Assembly (NCBI GenBank): GCA_031002005.1
Contig: JARYHS010008074.1
Location: 273,421,930 to 273,485,929, forward strand
Length of the DNA stretch: 64,000 bases
From: Vandiemenella viatica
Taxonomy: Eukaryota; Arthropoda; Insecta; Orthoptera; Morabidae
Direction of reading: 5' to 3'
Shown one piece after another: positions 1 through 10,849 of the stretch. The notes beneath the pieces were generated by a model, which ran no database searches, was not told the origin of the DNA, and saw only the letters and a program-made list of their open reading frames with translations. The number at the start of each line of letters is the position of its first letter. Positions within the stretch are counted from its first letter, which is position 1. The translations under genes and the position numbers were made by a program.

Positions 1-1681
1 TTTTAATATCATGTTATTCACATCTTTTCTCAGTCTAAATACTATAATTCAAATACAGAAAATAAAAAAACAATAATTGAGTCTAATCACTTTTCATGTC
101 CCCCAAAGCCATTATCATCATTATTTTGGGCATTTTGTCCGGCTGTCTCCTGAAGAATTTAGGACACAGGATAATGTAAGCATTGAATCAATTCGTTCAA
201 AAATTCACACAAATTTTGCAGTCAACACTTGTCAAGTTGAGAATATGTTGATTCTTCTTGTATAGTTTCAAAAACTAATTTTATGAACTTTTTTACAGAA
301 ATTTTCCTTCATATTCGACAAAAATCTGATGAAAACACTTTTAAGTTTGACTGAGATATGATGAGGCAAGATTAATGACAATCACTCAAGCAGGCAAATA
401 TAGCACTGATATGCTTAGAAATTAGTAATCATATCTCACTGTTTTGGTAATTATTGATTTGCAAGACATTTCAGATATTATATTTTCTTCTTTCAGCTGA
501 TTAGCTTTACAATTTAATAACTGGCAATTCGCAGTTTTGACAGAGATGGCGAAATGCTTAACAATTCGAAAACTCTGTCTCTAGGTCAGAAGAACACACA
601 AAATTAGTTTAATGGCAATTTGTATAGCATGTAAGATTTATTGTTGTTACTTATTTATAGTTGTTATAGCTGTTGATTTATATCCATTAAGCTATTTAAG
701 ATCTGTATTGACCATTAGAAGTCCTGCATACAAGCCATCTACAAAAGATAGTGTCCACCAATCTTCTTCTTCTTCTTCACCACCTTTTCCCAAAATTTTG
801 CTGTTAGCTGTCTTTGAGAAGATTGGAGCTATAATCTTATAGTCGCATGGCCTTGCTGATGCATTTATATCTGCTGCCAGTTTTTACTAAGGGCTAATGG
901 TGGAAGTGAAGTGTTGCCATCTGTATGTATGTAAAACTCTGAACTGTATTCAGCACATGATAAGTATGTTTTTTTGTTTGTAAATTTGTATTTTATATTC
1001 ACTTTGATGGATGTGTAAAACTGACCAACAATGCAATCAGGATAACTAGTACATAGGGGTCTGTGCTCGTGCCTGCTCCATTGTACACCTCTGATCTAGT
1101 GTTTGGTGGATTAACGCACTGAGTCACACTGGTGGGTAAGATAGAATCCACCAATATTTACAAAAAATCATTTAAGATAAAAGAGAAACACACTTCACAT
1201 ATATAGAGTATTATGCACAACTAAAGTAGCAATGGAATTCAATATTTATTCCTATTTCTTTATTTGTAATTATAACATTGGCTACACAACAACAACAAAA
1301 ACCTTCCCCTGTTTCTTTTTCAAAGAGGCTATATGCAAAACATTATGTTTGGATCATAGCTGTATCGCGAGAACCAAATGGATCGAGGAATCTCTGGAAA
1401 ATGCAGAGCATATTTACAAAATTAATAATTTGATATTTTTCATTATAATATCCATATAAGGCTCATAACCTAACAAACATCACCAAGTAACTATATTTGA
1501 CAATAAAGATCAGTTTTATGGATGTGGGACAATTCATTGAAATAATAAAAAGCAAAACTAGTATGATATGTGCACACCATCGTAAGAAATTTCATTCAAA
1601 TAATATCATTATTCCATGAGTAGTTCTCATATCCACAAAAATCAATCAAACTGAAAGTTTAGCTTGTATACAGAAAATATA
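1..1681. other. No gene recognised
   Basis: AT-rich sequence with only short chance reading frames. In copy B the equivalent stretch begins inside the probable 3' untranslated region of CFAP300 (aataaaa run at 46601, matching position 61 here). The first bases here may therefore be a duplicate of that 3' end, whose coding exon would lie just left of the window. Confidence 0.5.
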
Positions 1682-1949
1682 CATGGGCGCCGGCAGGATT
1701 ACTTTAAGGGAGGTGCATCAGTTTTTTTTATACATTATAAATATATAACACTTATTACTTATTAGCTATGAATACTGAATTCATTGACAAGGTGTTGAAC
1801 AAATATGGACAACAACCTAGGGGCCTAAAGTTATTATTCAAACTGTGAATTTAATAATAATTTTTATTTCTTTATCGTTTTCTGTGTATTTTCGTTCATT
1901 GCAGAGGGGTGCAAGTGCACCCCCTTTCACCCCCCTCCCGGCACCCATG
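1682..1949. mobile_element. MITE with imperfect terminal inverted repeats and 8-bp TSD (copy A)
   Basis: The left end reads catgggcgccggcagg and the right end cctcccggcacccatg, which are inverted repeats with two mismatches. The flanks are aaaatata on both sides (1674-1681 and 1950-1957), an 8-bp target site duplication. The 268-bp element has no coding capacity. An 8-bp TSD points to hAT or P; the GC-rich TIR looks more hAT-like, but the family is not certain. Confidence 0.75.
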
Positions 1950-3640
1950 AAAATATAGGAGAACTTGAACCAACACGGCAACAGACATACAAAAAGGAAA
2001 TATAACCTGTTTATTAGTACTGTTACTACTGTGAATGTAAATCAAGTTTTACTCTGATACACCAAAAGTTTTATTAGAGAATTAAAAGCTGGTAACAATA
2101 AACTTGCATATTTGTACCATAAATTTGCTTTCAGTCTTTTTTTTTTTAAATATGAAAAGAACTATGGTAATCCAGTCATCAGGAAATGACATCAGTACAT
2201 TATACTGTAGGATATCATTTGTGCGAGGCGTCGGTATGTACACTCATTACTTTCCACCGGGGCCGAGACGTATTCTGTAGTGTAGGGTTGCAATATGTGG
2301 GGCCCTTCTATTTCGAAATTGTAAAGAAACTCTATTTTTGGAGGAGAGAGACTAAGATAAAGGCTATCGGTCACTGTATAAGAACGCAATTTCGTTCGTC
2401 ACTATCATCAAATAACTTTCGTACAATTATTATAAAAACTTTATTTATATTATTTCTTCTCGATTGTTTCACACCAACAACAATAAACTTTGTATATTTG
2501 TTGCAGAAAAATTAAAAAAACTATTGCGCAGATTTCGATTGGCTTTTCACCATTTTAAAGCTTAGATCAGATCAGAAATGAATTGTTTATTGAATTGAAT
2601 TGAATTTTATTTGATCCATGAAGTCATAATTTATGACATAGGACAAGTCATCAGTAATTACAATAAGCATTACAATATAATTTTTTTACACAATTCAGGA
2701 TTACATATCATTATTATAATTACCATACTTAAAATTGCACAGTCAATACAAGCAGCATATGAAATACATATGTTCAACTGAAGTTAAATTAATATTTCAA
2801 TGTTTTACAAGTTACAATACAAAATAATTTAATCATGTTTGTTCATTTCTCGATGGTTCATATATTCATTGACACTATAGAAGCTATTGACCAATAAAAA
2901 TTTTTTTAGCTTATATTTAAAATTATGTAAATTTGATATTTGTTTTATGTTTTCAGGAAGAGAGTTGTTTCGGTGTTACTTAACATCAGAGCATTAAATG
3001 AAATTTTGAACGTCTAGTTTGATACATCAAAAATACAATACCAACTAAATGTATACATCATACTTACATATTTCTGCCATATTACCGCATGTTCTTTCCT
3101 TAAATTTTGAATTATCAGTCTTTGAATGGGCATATTGAATGCAGATGGCGCGCAAGTAACATACGTAAATTAATTTTAATGATATAATGAAAAAAAAAGT
3201 TCTGAGAGCTTTTTGGTTCTTGATGCTATGATAGCTGATCGCACAGCTGTATACAGTTCCCTGTTACAATTAAGTATTGAATATCTGATTGATTTTAACT
3301 AGAAAGTGAATAGTTTATAACCATTAGTGACGACATCATAAACAGTTTAGGAAAATAGTTCCAGATAATTGTTATTCAGTTGAATCTTTTTGGTAGTACT
3401 GCAGATCGCGACACATTCTGCATTATATATGCTTCAGTTTTTCTATAATTTAACATTTATGTATTTTACAATAATTGAAAAATAAATTAATTATGAATTA
3501 TGTTATTCAGTTATCCATTTCTGATATTTTTGTAATTCATTTTTGAGACATTTTGTCTTTTCCACATATTCTGAAAAATTATTGTTTCTATTATTCTACA
3601 TCATGTAGAATAATAGAACAACAATCCACACTCTGCGTTA
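1950..3640. other. Repeat-derived noncoding stretch
   Basis: A repeated ttgaa motif at about 2588-2612, followed by AT-rich sequence, resembles the reverse complement of a LINE 3' end with a short tandem tail. A perfect inverted repeat, roughly tattattctacatca/tgatgtagaataata, sits at about 3588-3617. No intact gene is visible. The stretch is duplicated in copy B. Confidence 0.35.
2270..2400 (+). pseudogene. Possible BEL/Pao-type integrase scrap
   Basis: A short open stretch contains VGLQYVGPFYF followed by a basic segment RRETKIKA. This recalls the start of the integrase core of BEL/Pao elements, where VGxDYxGPF is followed by a KAY segment. The first catalytic Asp position is Gln here. No other part of such an element is visible nearby, so this is a weak call. 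The same reading frame is present in copy B (about 50150-50280). Confidence 0.25.
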
Positions 3641-3649
3641 GTGAGACCC

Positions 3650-5030
3650 CAGAGAGTTCCTTTCCACGTGAGGTATAACTTCAAGAGAGCTGACTGGTGG
3701 ATGTTCATAGAAATGTTGGATGCTGCTGTATCTACTATTGAACCAACACCAGAATCATATAACACATTAACTGAAACTGTGAAAAAAATGTTCCAGAAGA
3801 TTCATCCCCTTTGCTGTTGACTATCATTTATTCCGGCTCTCACCTCAGATCTAGCTGCCCAGTTCATGGACTATAAATCATTCTCACATGATCCCTTTGG
3901 AGAAATGACAGCGTAAGCTGGCAACCTACTTATCATATCTCTAAGTGCAGCAAAAAGATAACGCTGGAAGAAGACTTTAGAAGAGCTGGATCTGACAAGA
4001 GATAGTCACGAGGCATGGAGACTATTAAAATGCCTCAACAACAATCCATCGAAGATCACTGCACATTCCAACATCAATGCAGGCCAAATTGCATTTCAGC
4101 TAGTTATGAACGGGATGGAAATTCACAAAAGTATACCATCCAATAAATAAAGAAGAACACATAGAAACAGTAAGGAAGAAATGAACAATATCACCAAGGC
4201 CTTCAGTAAGGTGGAGCTGGAAAAGGTTATTCACGAGTGAAAAACAGGGACGTCGGCAGGCCAGGATGACATACGATCAGAACAAATTACGAACTTCGGA
4301 TATAAAGGCACAGAATGGTCCTACAGCTCTTTAACAAACGTATGAGCACATATCAAATTCCGAAGGTGTGGCGGAAGACCAAAGTGATTGACCTGCAGAA
4401 ACCTGGAAAAAAATGGAACGATCCCAAAGATTTACACTTACAAAATATTTGAACGATTAATCGTATTCAGCCTGTGATTAATCCAAAACTTATACCACAG
4501 CAAGGTGGCTTTCGCCCTGGTAAAAGTTGTACTAGACAATTTCTGAGTGTAACTCAATTATTAGATGATGAATTTGAGACCCGTAAGGCCACAGCTTGGT
4601 CTTTGTGGACCTGTCCGCACCATACGATTCTGTTAACCACCAACTACTCGTTGACTAGGTCTACAATCTGACAGAGGTCACCGGATTAACCTAGCTCATC
4701 GTAACTCTTCTACAGAATAATAGGTTATTTGTCGACTTTCAAGGACAGCGCAGCCAATGGAGGGTAAAAAAAAAAGATCTACCTAAAGGTAGCGTACTGG
4801 ACCCAATCCTTTATAACATTTATACAAACGATCAGCCATTACACCCAGCCACCAGGAGCTTCTTGTACGCTGATGACCCTGCCCTAGCCTCACAGAACAC
4901 AAAACTTGAAGCAGTAGAAAGAAATTTGTCTGCTGCCCTTGAATGCCTATCAAGCAATTATAGGGATAATCACTTAAGAACTAACCTGTATAGTGCCAGC
5001 CTAGAGCGAGGATTTAATCATTACCCATTA
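3650..5030 (+). pseudogene. Degenerate non-LTR retrotransposon reverse transcriptase (copy A)
   Basis: Broken reading frames carry recognisable pieces of a LINE ORF2 in the right order. First comes the linker after the endonuclease (FKRADWW and following), then the RT fingers with QQGGFRPGKSCTRQF near 4495-4540, then GSVLDPILYNIYTNDQP near 4790-4850, then the catalytic YADD box (YADDPAL) at about 4865. At least five frameshifts or stops separate them, and no endonuclease or 3' tail is attached. The motif spelling fits the Jockey/CR1/L2 side of the LINE tree, but I cannot assign a clade. The element is long dead and was duplicated with copy B (about 51535-52915). Confidence 0.8.
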
Positions 5031-5059
5031 TGGTCAAAACCCAGGGCACTTTACCCATA

Positions 5060-5520
5060 AAGGCAGCCCCGTGAAGACTCGATCGCCGCCGGCTTCGCGC
5101 CTTGTTTGATAAGTGAGGACGCACACGCACTTATTTAGTAATCGGAGCCGTTCCGAGGTCTTTTTAGGTAACCTTCGCCGCCGGGGATGACGCCCCGTCA
5201 GTATAAAGCCCATCTCAATCACACACTAGGGATCAGTGTGTATCAGTGGTCACTTAACAGCCCAGGACCGGCTGCCTGACACCCCACACTCTCTCCGCTG
5301 CGATCCAAAGTAAGCAGATCTATTGTATTATTATCTAATGTACACAGAAGCTTCTAAAGATATGCGCTGTTTTGGCTGAACACCCTTCATGAGGAAGGTA
5401 GCTAATAAACTGCTGTAGGCCCATACCGCACGGGGGGGCAAGCTGGTATAGTAATAATATCTGCTGTAGAGGTGGTTTGAGATCCTATGTTGGAACAGGA
5501 CCACAACGGTAGAAAATAAT
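5060..5520 (+). repeat. Probable 5' LTR of the decayed Gypsy element (copy A)
   Basis: This GC-richer block lies directly upstream of a gag-pol relic. It has a TATA-like box (cagtataaagccc, about 5199) and ends in aaaataat, followed by tggtgtcagctctgtgg, a primer-binding-site-like sequence beginning TGG. A related tail (ggtggcctgagatcctatg) recurs at about 44305. No matching 3' LTR was found after 8583, so the LTR call rests on position and promoter-like features. Confidence 0.4.
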
Positions 5521-5562
5521 TGGTGTCAGCTCTGTGGTCCAACACCATGATAATAGAGAAAT

Positions 5563-6260
5563 TTAGCGGCATTTGGAAGAAATTAGAGTTGTTAACTGCA
5601 AATACGAGCAGACAGTGTAAATCAGCTGGGATGGCAGTGGCGGAGTGAGAAATGGTGGGAGTAGCAGAATAAAAGCTGACAAACAAGTGAACAGCCAGTG
5701 GTTGCATAACTGGGGAGTCAGCGAGTGCACTGAAGTCACGCGGAAAGTAGTAAACATGGAGGAAGTAGAAGTTAATCCAAAGATGGGTACTGCAGGGAAG
5801 GCAGAAGGGCCCCGAAAAATAGAAACAACAGAGGATGCCGGGAATTTAAGTTTAACAGAGGCGCTTAAATTGATACCGCAGACATTTGACGGAAACAAGG
5901 CATAACATTGGGAGTTTATAGACAATTGTGATGTAGCAATGGATCTAGTATCCCCTACAGACAGAGAGGTCTGCCAGTTAAATGCTTTCGTACAAAAATT
6001 GTTGGTTCGGCCAGGAGTAAATTGAGAATCAGAGACAGAGTAACAACGTGGCCAGAGGTGAGGGCGGTATTAATAGAGAATTACGGATGTCGGCGCACAA
6101 TTGATTACTATGCATATTCTCCTTTCAGCAGTAAACAAGAGGCAGGAGAAAGAGTGTTAGATTGGACTTCTCGGATTGATAAAAAGCAATATGAATTAAG
6201 GGCTAGTGGACCGGGGAATGGCACAAGTGGTAGTAGATGTTCACAGGGTGGAGTGTAATT
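5563..6260 (+). pseudogene. Gypsy gag relic (copy A)
   Basis: Two open stretches (5645-5905 and 6022-6258) in different frames give a capsid-like segment. It includes TWPEVRAVLIENYGCRRT and, later, GERVLDWTSRIDKKQYEL, the spacing seen in Ty3/Gypsy Gag capsid domains (a W-x-x-x-x-x-L block followed by a GESVxDYxxR-like block). A stop and a frameshift separate them. In copy B the same gag is split by a Helitron after the equivalent of position 5850. Confidence 0.6.
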
Positions 6261-6459
6261 ATAGCCATTCGAGTCAGTGTGATAAATGTGATGGAAACGG
6301 TCAAAAGGGAGACCTAAGTCGGGATTATTCAGGGTTGAACATAGAGAAAAAGGAGTAAAACTTCGAACAGGCATAGGTGAGCAGCCATCCTATGCCTGTA
6401 AAGGTAATGTATTTGCATTCATTCGGCTGCAGTAAGGAAAACGAAACGGTAGGAATAAG

Positions 6460-7975
6460 TTGCGAAGAAGGCAAAACTAGTACTCTAACATTTTTGGTGG
6501 ACACAAGCTCACAGCTGTCCTTAGTAAGGAAGCCGCTCTCAAGGAGGGGGTCAATATAAACTGACGTAAGGCTCTAAGCATCATAGGACTTGGTGAGGAA
6601 TCATGGGAGACACTGGGCACAGTACGATTAGAATTACAGGTGAGTAAAGTGCATAAGCTTAATCATGAGTGGAATGTGATACAGAGGTCGGTAAAATTAC
6701 CTGCTCACGGTATACTGGGGCGAGACATGTTGGAGGAACATAAGGCGATAGTTGATTACGCCACCCAGCAGGTAAGGTTGGGCGGAACTTGGTTACCTTT
6801 AGAAAAAAGAAAAGAAGAAGAGCACAGACGAATCAGCCTAGGCGAAAAAGATGTTTCACAGCAAGAAAAAGCTAGTGGTATTCAATGAATAAAGTTAGGG
6901 ACCCGACAGGAGCGAGTGTTAGTGATTGCAATAGAGGGTTGTCAGAATGGTACAGCCGTAATTGCGAAAAGTGACGTCTATTCGGTAGTGTACTCACTGG
7001 AGGCACTTATTAGTGTTGTGGGAGGAAAAACGCCAATATCAATGGTCAACACCAATCAGGGAGAAGTCATGTTTCCCTGTCCAAAAATGAAAGTGGAAGC
7101 TTTCGATGATAGAGAAGTAGCAGTAGTATGGCGGGTTGAAATAAACATGCCGAATTTGGCAGCAGAGAGGTTGAAAATTCTAAAACAAAAACTGCAGGTG
7201 GACCACTTAAATACAGAAGAAAGAGATGATGTTATCGAGTTATGCGCTGCATACAACGACATTTTCCATTTGCCGGGGGACAAATTAAAATTTACAACTA
7301 TACTACAACACGAGATAGTTCTGAAACCAGAAGATGAAGGTCGGATAATAAATGTAAGACCATATCGCATCCTCCAAGTACAGAAAGAAGTATTGAAGAT
7401 GGAAGTGGATAAGTTACAGGCAGACGGTATAATAAAAAAAGTCTTAGTCTGTGGAATTTTCCTCTCCTTTTGCTACCGAAAAAACCCGATGCAAGCGGGC
7501 AGAAACGTTGGAGAATAGTAGTGGAATATAGAAAACATAACGACATAACAGTAGGGCATGTGTATCCTTTACCTCTAATCACAAACATACTGGATCAGCT
7601 AGGGAACGCGAAATATTTTACTACACTGGGCCTCTCGCATGGGTACTATCAGGTACTATTAGAACCAAAGTCACGAGAGAAGACAGCTTTTAGCAGTTTC
7701 CATGGACATTATGAGTTCACAAGGTTAAGTATGGGATTAAAGACAGGGCCAGCCTGCTTCCGAAGATTAATGAATACGGTGGTGGCGGGCCTTTAAGACG
7801 AAAAAGCACTAATCTATCTACATGATGTCGTGGTCCACGAATCTACTTTAGAAGAACACAATAAACGGTTGGCCCAGGTTTTTGACAGGCTCAGGCAGCA
7901 TAATTTGAAGCTGCAAGTTGACTAATGTTCTTTCTTGTGAAGTGAATTAGCATACTTAGGGAACGTTATTTCCAC
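6460..7975 (+). pseudogene. Gypsy protease and reverse transcriptase relic (copy A)
   Basis: A retroviral-type protease motif appears as LVDTSSQ (about 6495; the usual Gly of DTG/DSG is Ser), followed by HGILGRDMLEEH (about 6705). RT blocks follow: WRIVVEYRKHND, LGLSHGYYQVLLEP, TAFSSFHGHYEF, and the catalytic box as YLHDVVV (about 7815), where the first Asp of the usual YxDD is His. A frameshift in an A-run at about 7430-7440 and a stop after AGL (7796) break the frame. Copy B is intact at the A-run but has its own stop and a one-base loss elsewhere, so each copy has decayed separately. Confidence 0.85.
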
Positions 7976-7977
7976 TG

Positions 7978-8583
7978 ATGGAGTCTCGTAATATTGCGCT
8001 TGGCATTGCCGAAATTCTTGTTAGTGATTGTGGGATTCAATTTTTGAGCGATACGCTCAAAAAGGTGTGTAAGTTATTGCGGGTTTCTCGGGTAACAACC
8101 TCAGCATTTCGGCCTCAATCCAATGGGGTCTTTGAACAGACACATCGCACCCTTGCGGAATACTTACGTCATTTTATTAATTGGGAGCAGGATAATTGGA
8201 ATGAATATCTGCCCTACGCAGTATTTATCCATAATACCACCCCTCACTGTACCACGAGCCACGTTCCTCATAGTCTCTTTTTCGGGCGGCCTGTAAATTT
8301 ACCAGGGATCTTACAGAGGGAGAGTACAATTATGACGATTTCGCCGCAGAATTTAGGAACAGACTGCAGCAGGCACATGAGTGCACGAGACATCATACGA
8401 GCACGTGTTGGAATTGGGGGAGAAGAATGCCGTGCGCTGGAGCAAGGTCTCACTTGGCACGTAGATAGTATTAGGAAGTCTCAGGAACTCTTCGCACAAA
8501 TAACCAGACATAAGACACGCATAAAGCAAGGTCTCCCAAATATAGTAGGTACTACCATGGTCATTTTAATCCGAACGACCTGA
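7978..8583 (+). pseudogene. Gypsy integrase core and C-terminal fragment (copy A)
   Basis: A 201-codon open frame begins in the middle of an rve integrase core. It contains SDCGIQF (second catalytic Asp) and RPQSNGVFEQTHRTL (catalytic Glu), then HNTTPH and the FGRP block that normally follows the core. The RNase H domain, the zinc-binding HHCC region and the first catalytic Asp are missing, because an internal deletion joins the end of RT (VISTDG) directly to integrase. The same junction is in copy B, so the deletion predates the duplication. No chromodomain or env is seen. Confidence 0.85.
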
Positions 8584-9379
8584 ATTGCACATCGCTACAT
8601 TTCCTCCTGGGACTTATTCAACCCATTATACACATCTACCAAGACAGTACTATACCCAGTAGGTGGTACATTCACGTTAGTATCCAAAATTGAGACTCAA
8701 CCACCTCACAAAAAAGTGACATATTTTAACATATTCGTTATACAAACGAAAATATGGATTATATTTCGTTAATAAAAGAGTTATGCAGACATTAAATGCA
8801 CTTGGTTTAGGTTTTTAAAACATTTAGGAGAAATTGGTGCTCCTACAGAACATAAGAAGTTATTGTTTTCAAACAAAATGTTAATTTTGAACAAACGATA
8901 GGATCAAAAGAAAGGAATACCAATCATATTTCACTTAAAATAATTTGATATTAATGACAAAATCAATATTTTCGATGTATAACTATTCTGGACATACATG
9001 GCTATAAGTGAGAACGTTGAAAAATAACCACAGATTTTTTAAGTTAGTTAATATTGCGGTGTGCTATTAAGACATGTTGTTCTTTTAGTACTACATTTAA
9101 ACTTATTTTAGAAACACGCGGAAAAACTTATAACTAAATTACTGTCGTCAAATTACATGTCGTCAACGCAGTTTCAGTTGACAGTATTTTAGCGTCAAAA
9201 AACTTATTTTCACCTACCATTAATATCGAAAGCTGCTTAAACAGCACTGAATACTCCTTTTAAAACAAAAGCAAAACACGATAAGGGTTTAATTGATGAA
9301 GACACAATTTCACATAGCTTTGTCACATTTGTGCTTTTAATGGTGTTTAGTAAACAGGCAAAAAAGAAAAAAAACCAAT
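8584..9379. other. No gene recognised
   Basis: AT-rich sequence after the Gypsy relic. No LTR matching 5060-5520 is present, and there is no convincing coding frame on either strand. Confidence 0.6.
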
Positions 9380-9527
9380 ATGGCTTTTTCGCGATTGCGA
9401 TATTCTGTGGGTGCTGCTATTACAATTCAAACGACAGGTGAAACATTGGTTAGCTGTTCTTTCAATAAAAATAATAATAATAATAAACTACTGGTGAATA
9501 TTCAAGGACGTGCACCGGAAACGTTAG
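9380..9527 (+). other. Candidate short coding exon, unrecognised (copy A)
   Basis: A 49-codon stretch begins with ATG (MAFSRLRYSVGAA...) and ends at TTAG followed by gtaact, a plausible splice donor. Its N-terminus is basic and rich in Ser/Ala/Thr without acidic residues, as in mitochondrial presequences. Copy B keeps the frame despite a 3-base difference in an AAT run (five versus four Asn codons). It stops three codons after the donor if unspliced. The continuation would lie in the gap or beyond. It could easily be chance. Confidence 0.25.
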
Positions 9528-9586
9528 GTAACTAACAAACTGCTGCGTTTGATAGCGGACACGTACGAAATAATTGGTTCACTTCG

Positions 9587-10586
9587 NNNNNNNNNNNNNN
9601 NNNNNNNNNNNNNNNNNNNNNNNNNNNNNNNNNNNNNNNNNNNNNNNNNNNNNNNNNNNNNNNNNNNNNNNNNNNNNNNNNNNNNNNNNNNNNNNNNNNN
9701 NNNNNNNNNNNNNNNNNNNNNNNNNNNNNNNNNNNNNNNNNNNNNNNNNNNNNNNNNNNNNNNNNNNNNNNNNNNNNNNNNNNNNNNNNNNNNNNNNNNN
9801 NNNNNNNNNNNNNNNNNNNNNNNNNNNNNNNNNNNNNNNNNNNNNNNNNNNNNNNNNNNNNNNNNNNNNNNNNNNNNNNNNNNNNNNNNNNNNNNNNNNN
9901 NNNNNNNNNNNNNNNNNNNNNNNNNNNNNNNNNNNNNNNNNNNNNNNNNNNNNNNNNNNNNNNNNNNNNNNNNNNNNNNNNNNNNNNNNNNNNNNNNNNN
10001 NNNNNNNNNNNNNNNNNNNNNNNNNNNNNNNNNNNNNNNNNNNNNNNNNNNNNNNNNNNNNNNNNNNNNNNNNNNNNNNNNNNNNNNNNNNNNNNNNNNN
10101 NNNNNNNNNNNNNNNNNNNNNNNNNNNNNNNNNNNNNNNNNNNNNNNNNNNNNNNNNNNNNNNNNNNNNNNNNNNNNNNNNNNNNNNNNNNNNNNNNNNN
10201 NNNNNNNNNNNNNNNNNNNNNNNNNNNNNNNNNNNNNNNNNNNNNNNNNNNNNNNNNNNNNNNNNNNNNNNNNNNNNNNNNNNNNNNNNNNNNNNNNNNN
10301 NNNNNNNNNNNNNNNNNNNNNNNNNNNNNNNNNNNNNNNNNNNNNNNNNNNNNNNNNNNNNNNNNNNNNNNNNNNNNNNNNNNNNNNNNNNNNNNNNNNN
10401 NNNNNNNNNNNNNNNNNNNNNNNNNNNNNNNNNNNNNNNNNNNNNNNNNNNNNNNNNNNNNNNNNNNNNNNNNNNNNNNNNNNNNNNNNNNNNNNNNNNN
10501 NNNNNNNNNNNNNNNNNNNNNNNNNNNNNNNNNNNNNNNNNNNNNNNNNNNNNNNNNNNNNNNNNNNNNNNNNNNNNNNNNNNNNN
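9587..10586. other. Assembly gap of exactly 1000 N
   Basis: The run is 1000 N, which looks like a fixed placeholder rather than a measured distance. Copy A of the long repeat stops at its left edge, and the sequence on its right (10587 onward) does not match what follows copy B, so the join is untested. Confidence 0.98.
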
Positions 10587-10780
10587 TTTTTTTTTTTTTT
10601 TTTTTTTTTTTGTAGAAGATACAACTTCTTTGTCAGCGGTAGTTCTAGCCTGCCATTTATTGATTGGTAACTTGTATGACAAGTGAAGTAATGATTCAAA
10701 AAAATCTGATTCTTGCATGGAGAATCGAGGGTCCAAACTCAAACGTTTCAGGATCTTCTTATATCTTTCTCTCTCTCTCT

Positions 10781-10825
<45 letters not shown>
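10587..10825. repeat. Two long poly-T tracts
   Basis: T runs at 10587-10610 and 10787-10823, the second preceded by a short tc repeat. These may be reversed poly-A tails of retroposed copies or assembly noise next to the gap. Confidence 0.7.
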
Positions 10826-10849
10826 CAAGCTCTTAACATTTTTGGATGT

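Larger units (their letters stand above)
1..9586. repeat. Direct long repeat, copy A (second copy at 46541-59363)
   Basis: Base-by-base reading shows the same sequence in both places, with scattered single-base changes and small indels. Copy A begins at or before the window start and ends at the N run. Copy B carries two clean insertions that copy A lacks (46978-48310 and 53793-55620) and about 65 bases near 53299-53362 that copy A has lost. The copies could be a recent tandem or segmental duplication, or two haplotypes placed side by side by the assembler. The exact 1000-N gap at the end of copy A favours the latter. Confidence 0.95.

Noticed and set aside
612..842. 76-codon frame identical in both copies of the long repeat (612-842 and 48492-48722)
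   Set aside because: Identity follows from the recent duplication, not from selection. There are no motifs, and Ser-rich simple sequence fills a third of it.
2186..2515. 109-codon frame as a full gene
   Set aside because: Only a short part resembles an integrase, and the rest is AT-rich chance coding; kept only as a weak scrap.
9524..10742. Long open frames on both strands across the N run
   Set aside because: They consist of unknown bases and poly-A/T and contain no real coding information.
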